From Arthrobacter alkaliphilus (lineage in GTDB: Bacteria > Actinomycetota > Actinomycetes > Actinomycetales > Micrococcaceae): a stretch of 64,000 nt of DNA. Positions 1 through 7,029 of this stretch are shown here, in pieces (within the stretch, counting starts at the first letter, position 1; each line of letters begins with the position of its first letter). Under the pieces are notes generated by a model that ran no database searches, had not been told where the DNA came from, and was given only the letters and a program-made list of their open reading frames with translations. The position numbers were made by a program, and so were the translations under genes. The stretch spans positions 11,167-75,166 of the forward strand of contig NZ_JAKEEC010000015.1 in assembly GCF_021483235.1 (NCBI RefSeq), written 5' to 3'.

Positions 1-126
1 ACCGCCAGCCAGGATAGCTACAGACCCGAAGACTTACCAAGGCCTGGGACGCCGAGGAGATCTCGAGCCTCAGGAGTACCGTAGCTTTCGGCGTTCAAGG
101 CAAGAAAACACTCGTGGGAACGCCGC

Positions 127-573
127 CTAACGCTTTAGCTCCTCATGCCAATTAGGGTAGTCCTCTGGCTTCGGGTACCACGCAGGAATCTCATCCGCCG
201 GGCGAGGGTAACGCTCTAGATCGAGCAAATAGCTCTCTGGCTCAGGCTCAATGTCCCAAGATGGCATCTCGTCGAAGTTGTATGCGATATTGAACTGCCC
301 GGTTTCACGAACGATTGTCACATTAACTGACAGCCACGTGCCATGCTCGGCTGTAGCAGAAACTTCTTTCAATAACTCAAGCGCATCGAGCGCCTCCTCC
401 GGGATTGACGCATATTGGGGGTTTCCATTGACATCAATGCACTCGCTGGTGGCCTCGGCAATCTGCCCCGCTTTTGCGTAAAACAGGGTAATGACTTTCC
501 AGTCAAAATTTGAGTATGCCGAGACTAGTGAATTCCCCAAAATATTTTGCAGCTCGTATATTTGTTCATTCAT
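127..573 (-). CDS. Probable immunity protein of the adjacent nuclease toxin (YezG/DUF600-like)
   Basis: This 148-residue soluble, acidic protein has no signal peptide or membrane segment. Its central stretch has a Trp followed by alternating hydrophobic residues and then GQFNIAYNFDEMP near residues 92-104. That resembles the YezG/DUF600 immunity family, which neutralises YeeF-type nuclease toxins in Bacillus. The C-terminus is rich in Pro, Trp and Tyr. It lies 8 bp downstream of the toxin gene on the same strand, the usual place for a cognate immunity gene. Base composition is far below the rest of the window: bases 541-600, covering its start and the toxin stop, are 25% G+C by my count, and 481-540 are 40%. 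This suggests recent acquisition. The family assignment rests on pattern only; the immunity role rests mainly on position. Confidence 0.62.
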   Translation of the reverse strand: MNEQIYELQNILGNSLVSAYSNFDWKVITLFYAKAGQIAEATSECIDVNGNPQYASIPEEALDALELLKEVSATAEHGTWLSVNVTIVRETGQFNIAYNFDEMPSWDIEPEPESYLLDLERYPRPADEIPAWYPKPEDYPNWHEELKR

Positions 574-581
574 TAAAACTC

Positions 582-2282
582 CTAATTTTCAAAAATTCTG
601 CGCTGAAGTGGGCCGCCGTCGATTCGATATTCAACGCGGTAACTCATCGGACGAAGGCCTCCTAAGTCATTATAATTTATTACCACTCGAACATCGACCT
701 TTTTCCCTACACTGATGGCGTCGGCCCAACTCATCTCAAGCTTGTAGTACTGGCGTTCTCCAATCCTATTGAGGTCGCTGCGCATGGCCGTCAGGTTGAT
801 TGCTTCGCCGGGTGCGAGGAATTGACTTCCGAAGATGTGCCCGCCATCGTCGGTAGGCTTTCTATCCGGACCTCCGGCCACCGCCTGCTGGTACTTGTTA
901 CGCACACCCGGCCCAAGCGTATCCAGAGTCGCTGAGGCCTCAACCACGCGACCCCTGCTATCAGTTCGGTAGGCAAATTTGCTGTCGACGACATATGTCG
1001 TGTTGGGCTTGGGTTTGTTGAGGTACCTATTCCATGCTCCGGGGCCGCCAGCGGATACGACCACCGGCGTGCCGACTTTGACAGAAAGACCAGCTGCAAC
1101 CCTCTCCGCGTCGATCGCAGCTTTCGTTCCGGTCTTGAAGACGTTCACTGCAGCCCCTACGCCGAAGGGGGCAGCGACTCCGAGCAGGATGTCATGAGTT
1201 GCATTGGCTGGCGTGCCACCGTTGGCAGCGGCATCCATGCCCACGCTGACCGCGGCGTTGAAACTGATCCCGGTCATGGCCCGGACCGGGGCCGGGGCCT
1301 TCGTCCCGAGGTAGGTGAGGACTTTGACGACCTTGAGTTCGCGGAGCAGGCCCAGCGTGCGCGTGATCGCTGCGGTGATCCCGGCCAACCTCGTGCCAAC
1401 CGTGGCCGCGACTTCCACCAACCGGGCGATCATCGCAGTGACCCTCGCGCCTGTTAGCCCGATCCGCGCCATCAGCGCTGCATTGCCCACCACCTCGGAC
1501 GCGCCCACCGTGAACACCGCCAACAAAGCCGCGCCGGCTTCCACGGCAACGGTGGTGACGAGGAGTTCCTGGAGTTCCTGAATGATCGCCGTGTGGGCCT
1601 CGTCGATTCCGTCCGCGTACGAGGTGCAGCCCTGACCGAGCGCATAAGCGCTGGTCGACAGGTCATTCAGGTAGCCCCGGTACTGGTCAAGTTTGGCCTG
1701 CACCAGGCCGAGTTCGGGGGTCACTAGCCCGTCAAGCGCGCTGCTGGCCGCGTCGACCTTCCAGGAAGCGCTGCGCAGGTCATCCCCGGCACGCTCCCAC
1801 ACCTTCTGGGCAGACCTGAGCTTGCCGGTGTCCCCATTCGGCCACACGGCTCCCACCACTGACTGCACCCATTCCCACCCTTCGGGAACGAAATCACTCC
1901 GTCCACCAAGCGCGGTGGGCGACACCACCGTGGTGGTCCCGGACAAGTCCGCCGTATCAGCCGTGCTCGAGGCAAGACCGAGCGGCGCTACCCCGCCCGA
2001 AGCATAGTGCTCGGCATCCGCCCACACATTCGCCGTATCCGCCAACAGCCTCGACAGCACGCCCGCACCAGTGAGCGAGTCCGCGATACCGCCGATGAGG
2101 TTCCGGGCGGCGTCGTCGTAATCGTGGGCGAACTTGACCCCCGCGTCATCGTTGCCGGCCATCTGGGCCGCGCCGGCCAGGCCGCTCCCCAGCCCGTCGA
2201 GCGCCTGACGGACGAAGACCTGCGCCGAGTACAACTCGGCCGATGCCTGCACATAGGCCGACGTATTTACAACAAGGCGCAT
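582..2282 (-). CDS. T7SS-exported polymorphic toxin with C-terminal DNA/RNA non-specific endonuclease domain
   Basis: The protein has 566 residues. The N-terminus (about 1-100) is helical and carries a MAGNDDAG...F..DYDDAA stretch like those at the head of actinobacterial T7SS substrates. A second helical region follows to about 225, then a long Ala/Val/Leu-rich hydrophobic section (about 240-390) that may be membrane-active. The tip (about 470-566) carries DDGGH at 478-482 followed by an NLTAM...LNR..ERQYYKLE..WA pattern. This matches the Endonuclea_NS_2 type of DNA/RNA non-specific nuclease, and H482 is the expected catalytic His. The gene starts 4 bp after the WXG100 gene upstream and ends 8 bp before the probable immunity gene. 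The tip is AT-richer than the N-terminus, typical of a swapped toxin domain. The target (rival cells) is inferred from family behaviour. Confidence 0.8.
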   Translation of the reverse strand: MRLVVNTSAYVQASAELYSAQVFVRQALDGLGSGLAGAAQMAGNDDAGVKFAHDYDDAARNLIGGIADSLTGAGVLSRLLADTANVWADAEHYASGGVAPLGLASSTADTADLSGTTTVVSPTALGGRSDFVPEGWEWVQSVVGAVWPNGDTGKLRSAQKVWERAGDDLRSASWKVDAASSALDGLVTPELGLVQAKLDQYRGYLNDLSTSAYALGQGCTSYADGIDEAHTAIIQELQELLVTTVAVEAGAALLAVFTVGASEVVGNAALMARIGLTGARVTAMIARLVEVAATVGTRLAGITAAITRTLGLLRELKVVKVLTYLGTKAPAPVRAMTGISFNAAVSVGMDAAANGGTPANATHDILLGVAAPFGVGAAVNVFKTGTKAAIDAERVAAGLSVKVGTPVVVSAGGPGAWNRYLNKPKPNTTYVVDSKFAYRTDSRGRVVEASATLDTLGPGVRNKYQQAVAGGPDRKPTDDGGHIFGSQFLAPGEAINLTAMRSDLNRIGERQYYKLEMSWADAISVGKKVDVRVVINYNDLGGLRPMSYRVEYRIDGGPLQRRIFEN

Positions 2283-2286
2283 GGTC

Positions 2287-2577
2287 TCAGACCCAACCTT
2301 GTTTCAACGCCTCGGCCGCCCGGGCATACTGCTCCCTGGCATGGGAGACCTGCCCAATGAAGTTGTCCACCTCGGAGACCATGGCACTGGATTCGTTCTG
2401 CCATCGGGCCATTTGGCTTTCAAAGGCCCGGGCGGCTGCACCGTCCCACCCGGCGGTGATTGTGGCAGAACCGGAACTTACCTGATCCAAAAGGTCCCGG
2501 GCGTAGGCAGTGACTGCCGCGAGTTCCTCTAGAAGAAGCGCGATCTCGGATTCGTCCGCTTCGAATGTCGAGCTCAT
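2287..2577 (-). CDS. WXG100-family small T7SS protein
   Basis: This 96-residue all-helical protein has a central WDG turn (GWDGAAARAFESQMARW, about residues 43-59), the hallmark of a WXG100 hairpin. There is no signal peptide. Its start codon overlaps the stop of the preceding WXG100-like gene by 4 bp (ATGA at 2574-2577), so the two are probably translationally coupled. The toxin gene follows 4 bp downstream. The tandem pair directly in front of a toxin suggests dedicated export partners that dimerise with each other or with the toxin N-terminus, as shown for LXG toxins in Firmicutes. That role is inferred. Confidence 0.82.
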   Translation of the reverse strand: MSSTFEADESEIALLLEELAAVTAYARDLLDQVSSGSATITAGWDGAAARAFESQMARWQNESSAMVSEVDNFIGQVSHAREQYARAAEALKQGWV

Positions 2578-2945
2578 TGCGGACCGGGCCGTCCTTGAGA
2601 CGGGACGGGGGTCGCAGGCGCCGGGGTGACCTTCACACCGGCCGCGCCCGTGGCGGCGGCGGCGATTCTGGCCAGGCTTTCGTCGGTAATTGTGAACGAC
2701 GAGGCACTTGCGCCGGCATAGGTCGACAGGGCGGAGAGTGCCTCCCAGACACCCCGGGAACCATCAACCCAACGGCCAAAGGTCTTACTCAGCTCGTCCG
2801 CGGTGATACCTTGCCAAGAACTCCCCAACACCTGGCCCGCGCGGGCCTGCAACGCCACTACCCGGCGCTCCAGTTCCCCAGCGTGGGCAGACAACGTCCC
2901 CGAAAAACCCTCCAAGGCCCCGCCGTCTACTCTCACATCGGCCAT
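2574..2945 (-). CDS. WXG100-like protein, first of a coupled pair
   Basis: The protein has 123 residues when started at the ATG at 2945, which is preceded by a purine-rich CAGGGGGG Shine-Dalgarno. An in-frame extension to 3119 would add an Arg-rich segment without protein character. The body is a helical hairpin with SSWQGITADELSKTFGRW (about residues 42-59), a WxG motif at the turn. A flexible tail rich in Ala, Pro and Thr follows residue 100. It overlaps the next WXG100 gene by 4 bp. The two could form the heterodimer typical of ESX substrates. Confidence 0.78.
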   Translation of the reverse strand: MADVRVDGGALEGFSGTLSAHAGELERRVVALQARAGQVLGSSWQGITADELSKTFGRWVDGSRGVWEALSALSTYAGASASSFTITDESLARIAAAATGAAGVKVTPAPATPVPSQGRPGPQ

Positions 2946-3054
2946 GCTGGTCACACCCCCCTGATGTTCGGAATGGAATCGACTCGTAATTAGGCTAAAG
3001 GATGGAAATATTCCGGACAACCACCTGGCGTCGAGTCGAGTCCGGAGACGCACC

Positions 3055-4617
3055 CTAGGGCCGCTTGCGGCCGGCCGCAGCGATGCCGTAGCCACCGGCC
3101 AGGCCGATTGCGACCGCAATCAGGGCGACGAGCACGATAATCCACCAAGGGAAGTCCGAGGTTGCGCTCACCTGGGTCGGGGCCGCCGCAGCGGGGGCCT
3201 CCTGGGTTGCCGGGCTACTCGGGGATCCCGACGCTTGCCCGACGGCGGTCGGCGTCGGGTCTTTGCCGAGCAGTCCGCCGTTCGCGGCATTCGTCGAGGA
3301 CGCATTCAGGTCAGGAACCTGCGTATTCGCGAGTCGCGCGAAGGGGTCCGTGGTGGGCGCAGCAATAATCTGGTGGACCAGCGGAACCGGTGCGGGCGCA
3401 GGGGCTTTCACCGCAGGGTCAGTCGGCAAAGGGGCTACAGGGACGATCGCTACTACCGGGGCGGCCGGTGTGACGGGAGCGACCACGGTGGGCTTAGGGA
3501 ACACGGCGATCCACGTTGCGGCCAGGCGGGCCTCCCCCGAGGTAGCGGCTACCTGGTAGAGACCTGGCGGCGTGCTGGCCGGGATGGTCACGGAAGTGCT
3601 CGCCAGCGCGCCATTTTGCACGGCGACACTTTGCGCGAGCTGGGACACGATCGAAGTCCCATCGGAGTTGTAGAGCGTCAGGTCGAGCGCGTAGGAGCCG
3701 GCAGAGAATCCGGCACCGCTGATCGCCGTGCTGTAGCCGCCCGCGATACCCGTGCTGACTGTGGACGAAAGCGTTGCGTTGGCGCGCAGCACGTAGACCG
3801 AGAGCTGGGCACTGACACCGGTGAGGTCATCAACGACGTTCACGAAGTACTGGCCCTGCGGGGTGAACGGGCTCGGGGTGAGAGCGAAATCGAAATTTCC
3901 GCCCGCGCCAACTGTCGCTGTTCCGCCCGGCAACAACACGCTTCCGGTACTCAGGCTGACGGTTCCGCCAGGAACGAATCCGGTTCCCCTGATGCTGGAA
4001 GAAGTGCCGGGCGCGATGGGAAGATTCGGGCCGGTAACGCTCGGGGCATAAACGCTGGTCTGCACGACAAAGACGGTCCCCGATGTGCCCGAGCGGGATT
4101 TACCGCCAGCAGCGGCCTGGGTCACCGTAACTTCGTAAGCCCCCTGGGCCAAGTTGCCGGGGAGCGCGCACGACAGCGACTGGTTGGCGGCCTGCACGGT
4201 GAGCACACAGTTCGTCGTCACCGCAGGGCTTGCCGGGAAGGTCCTTGCCAGATTCGCCTGGGCGGGGAGAAGGGGATCGAGTCCCTCAACTTTTCCGGTA
4301 AACGCTCCACCCGGTTGGGCCGAGACCTGATCGAGGGCCACAGTGATGGGCGTGGACGGTGCCAGCGGGGCCGCGGCGGCGGAGACTGGCTGCCTCGACG
4401 GCTGAGCTGATGCCGAGGATACCGACGGGGAAGGGGTCGGGGCCGGGGTGGTGCCGCTGGCCGGGGCACTAGCAGCCGGGGTTGTTGCTCCCACGACGGC
4501 GGCAGTCGGCCCGGCTGCCTGCGAGGCGGCTACGGGCAACGCCAGTAGGCTGCCCGCAGCGAGCGTTGCCATGCCAATCCGTAAAACCTTCAGCTTTGTT
4601 GGCGCAACTCGTCCCAC
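3055..4617 (-). CDS. Secreted, membrane-anchored Ala/Pro/Thr-rich surface protein of the T7SS locus
   Basis: This 520-residue protein has an N-terminal signal peptide (basic start, hydrophobic core about 15-35, Ala-rich cleavage region). A low-complexity Pro/Ala/Ser/Thr segment follows. Two or three beta-rich Ig/IPT-like repeats lie between about 90 and 380, with recurring GxGF.PG and SVTIPASTPPGLYQV-like turns. A second Pro/Ala-rich linker leads to a single C-terminal transmembrane helix (WWIIVLVALIAVAIGLAGG) with a short basic RKRP tail. The topology is extracellular, anchored in the cytoplasmic membrane. The gene sits between the RDD gene and the WXG100 pair on the same strand, so it may help substrates cross the wall. 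No enzyme motif was seen, and the precise role is unknown. Confidence 0.6.
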   Translation of the reverse strand: MGRVAPTKLKVLRIGMATLAAGSLLALPVAASQAAGPTAAVVGATTPAASAPASGTTPAPTPSPSVSSASAQPSRQPVSAAAAPLAPSTPITVALDQVSAQPGGAFTGKVEGLDPLLPAQANLARTFPASPAVTTNCVLTVQAANQSLSCALPGNLAQGAYEVTVTQAAAGGKSRSGTSGTVFVVQTSVYAPSVTGPNLPIAPGTSSSIRGTGFVPGGTVSLSTGSVLLPGGTATVGAGGNFDFALTPSPFTPQGQYFVNVVDDLTGVSAQLSVYVLRANATLSSTVSTGIAGGYSTAISGAGFSAGSYALDLTLYNSDGTSIVSQLAQSVAVQNGALASTSVTIPASTPPGLYQVAATSGEARLAATWIAVFPKPTVVAPVTPAAPVVAIVPVAPLPTDPAVKAPAPAPVPLVHQIIAAPTTDPFARLANTQVPDLNASSTNAANGGLLGKDPTPTAVGQASGSPSSPATQEAPAAAAPTQVSATSDFPWWIIVLVALIAVAIGLAGGYGIAAAGRKRP

Positions 4618-4661
4618 GATGATCTAGTCCCCTTCTAGTCTTCACCCGCAGCGCAGCATCT

Positions 4662-6596
4662 TTATCCGGCCGCGTACAGTTGTATTTCGTTGTCCTTGGT
4701 TTTGACAACCACTCCGCTGGCGACGACGGCCAGGGGCGTCACCCCGTTGTATGGCGTCGCCTTGTCTTGCTGGATGTAAACCGGCCCCTCATCGGTGGTC
4801 CCCAAAACACCGTCCGCGAGAATCCCGGACCGCTTGATGCCTTGGGCTTTGAGGTCCAGCAGAGGAAATCCAGTCGATTGATTATATGCATACCCCGCAA
4901 AAGACGCCCACACGAAGCCGTTTCCACGCACCCACACAGGATCTTCTTCGACCCGTCCGAGGGTAATTTCCATGCTTGAAAGCAGATCTCCGTTTGACTG
5001 CCGATACACAGCCACGGTCACCGGGTTCTTCGGATCATGGCTCTCGGGGAAGGCTGACCAAAGGAGCACGGCAAGCCCGTGCCCGGCGGTCACCCATTTC
5101 ATGACTTGAAGGCCCTCCGCCGGAGCCTTCAGCGGGATATCCTGGCGCGTCTTGCCGTCGAGGCTGCTCAGGGTCAGCGAACCTGAGTACTTCGCGCTCG
5201 AGAGCTTATCGCCGTCGACCCCCAAAGCGATCTTGCCCTCGATGCCCGTCAGCGGGACCAACCCGGTTTTGGTAAAAGTGGAGAGTTTCCCGTCACGCCC
5301 TGTCACCAACAAATCAGTTCCGGCGGTGGAGATCGTCGCGTCCGCAGGGATATCGGCGGCGACAGCAGGCGCCTTTGCCAAGCTCGGTACCCAGCCGTGC
5401 AAGGTATTGCCGATCCGCCACACCATCCCCGGTTCTCCGCTTATCCGGGTTTCCTGGGCAAACACTACGTCGCCATCAATGCTTTGTTCGCTCAGCACCG
5501 CACCGGTGGAGTTGTCCAGGATGGTCAAGGTCCGGTTGTCGAAAATGAACGTTCCGGCCTGCGCTGCGGTGACCTGGGCCGTCACGCTGAGGGGCTTGCG
5601 CCAGACCGGACCGGCCTGAAACCCAGGGAAGCCGTTACCTGTCCCGGCCGCGAGCGAAGGTTTCAGGAGGGCGAGATTGGCCGCGCTGAACTGGTTGGGT
5701 TGGGACGGCCGCTCCAGCGGCTGGAGGAATCCGATGCCCCACGCGGAACCGATGGAGAGCGCGCCAATGACGACCATCGCGACAACAGCCTGGGCAAGCG
5801 GCGCCACCCAGAACGGGCGGCGCTTACGCCCTGGAGCTATTTCGGACGGAAGGGGGTCTTGGGCAGCGGGAGCGGGAGGGGCGGCGATCGATAACTGTGC
5901 CCCGTCCGACCAAAGCGGGAGCGGCGGAGGGAGGATGTCGACAGCGGCAGCCGCCTCGGGGCTGATCCAGTCCTCGATCCGGGGCGAGTAAAAAGCAGGC
6001 TCGAGGTTGAGCGGATCGGTGCCTGCATTGATGTCAATGACGGTGGTCTCGCCAAGTTTATGCAGCCAGGTGTCCTGGTCGTCCTTTCTTTTCCGGTACT
6101 CCAGCACGAAGATGAGCGGACCGACGCCGGCAAGCAGCAATCCGCCGAGCGAGGCCATTCCGCGCACGAGGGTCCGGCCGAGGGGCGCCGGTTCGCCAGT
6201 GCCGGCATCGAGCACACGCAGCCCAAGCAGGCGCCCGCCGATCGTCTGGCCGGTTCTGGAGAGCATGCCCGCGAGAAAGAGCCCGTAGGCGAAGCCGAAT
6301 ACGGTGATGGCCACCAGTCCGACAATTCCCGGACCAGCTGCGGGAATGAAACCGGCAGGAATTATCCGGGCAACGCCCACGGCCGCGGGCACGGCGAAAA
6401 TCGCCACGTCGATGAAATATGACGCGGCCCGGCGGGGCAGTGACGCGACAACGATGCCTTCAGGCACGACACACTTTCCGTTCGATGACAAGGAGGAGGA
6501 AGTCACTTCGAGTGTAGGCGACGTCGGCCGGCACCCAAGCCGGTAACCGACGGGGTTGCTTCTCATGCCGGCATTTTCTACAGTCGATGTTGTAAT
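4662..6596 (-). CDS. RDD-domain membrane protein with large extracytoplasmic domain, T7SS locus
   Basis: An RDD-type domain (ASLPRRAASYFID, then QTIGGRLLGLRVLD about 50 residues on) supplies about three membrane helices. A Pro-rich cytoplasmic linker and one further transmembrane helix follow. The final 330 or so residues are beta-rich with repeated short strands, reminiscent of a propeller. The domain order suggests a membrane component of the secretion locus. The start is uncertain. A perfect AGGAGG (6611-6606) lies 9 nt before an ATT at 6596 and before no ATG, GTG or TTG at normal spacing. The alternatives are TTG 6620, ATG 6566 and GTG 6467; the last starts just before the RDD domain, after a weak GGAAAG. 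I list the ATT start tentatively; the stop is firm. The gene is divergent from the EsxA-like gene at 6632. Confidence 0.72.
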   Translation of the reverse strand: MTTSTVENAGMRSNPVGYRLGCRPTSPTLEVTSSSLSSNGKCVVPEGIVVASLPRRAASYFIDVAIFAVPAAVGVARIIPAGFIPAAGPGIVGLVAITVFGFAYGLFLAGMLSRTGQTIGGRLLGLRVLDAGTGEPAPLGRTLVRGMASLGGLLLAGVGPLIFVLEYRKRKDDQDTWLHKLGETTVIDINAGTDPLNLEPAFYSPRIEDWISPEAAAAVDILPPPLPLWSDGAQLSIAAPPAPAAQDPLPSEIAPGRKRRPFWVAPLAQAVVAMVVIGALSIGSAWGIGFLQPLERPSQPNQFSAANLALLKPSLAAGTGNGFPGFQAGPVWRKPLSVTAQVTAAQAGTFIFDNRTLTILDNSTGAVLSEQSIDGDVVFAQETRISGEPGMVWRIGNTLHGWVPSLAKAPAVAADIPADATISTAGTDLLVTGRDGKLSTFTKTGLVPLTGIEGKIALGVDGDKLSSAKYSGSLTLSSLDGKTRQDIPLKAPAEGLQVMKWVTAGHGLAVLLWSAFPESHDPKNPVTVAVYRQSNGDLLSSMEITLGRVEEDPVWVRGNGFVWASFAGYAYNQSTGFPLLDLKAQGIKRSGILADGVLGTTDEGPVYIQQDKATPYNGVTPLAVVASGVVVKTKDNEIQLYAAG

Positions 6597-6631
6597 CGTC
6601 TCTTTCCTCCTCAAAGTCAAGGAACCCAGTC

Positions 6632-6928
6632 ATGGCGAATCTCAATGTCACCTTTGATGAGCTCGAAACCGCCGCAAAGAGCCTGGAAGCAGGCAAGGCG
6701 GACCTCGAGGCGAAACTGGCCGAGCTCCAGAAGCAGATCCAGGCCCTGGTCAGCAGCGGGTACGTAACTGACAAGTCCTCGAAGGCGTACGAGGCCGAGT
6801 ACCAGCAGTTCACCCAGGGAGCGCAGCAGACCATCGGCGGCCTGGAAGGTCTCTCCCACTACCTCCACCATGCAGCCGAGACCCTGCGTAGCACCGACGA
6901 GCAACTGGCCGGGCAAATCGGCAGGTAG
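6632..6928 (+). CDS. EsxA-like WXG100-family protein lacking the WxG motif
   Basis: This 98-residue, highly helical, acidic protein has the size and hairpin layout of WXG100 substrates. Two amphipathic helices (about 5-43 and 55-95) are separated by a short turn reading SSGYVTD, where WxG would normally be; no Trp occurs anywhere in it. The start has AAGGAA at good spacing. It lies directly upstream of the EssC-like ATPase gene, the standard esxA-essC arrangement, so it is probably the conserved secreted or structural partner of the machine rather than an effector. Confidence 0.78.
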   Translation: MANLNVTFDELETAAKSLEAGKADLEAKLAELQKQIQALVSSGYVTDKSSKAYEAEYQQFTQGAQQTIGGLEGLSHYLHHAAETLRSTDEQLAGQIGR

Positions 6929-7029
6929 CGCGGGAAGACGGACCCAAAAGACCCCGGGGTCCCCCGCAATTGTCTTTTCGATAGACTTTCTGCGGTGTTT
7001 CGCTGTTTCGTTGGTTCGTTGGGGGTCGT

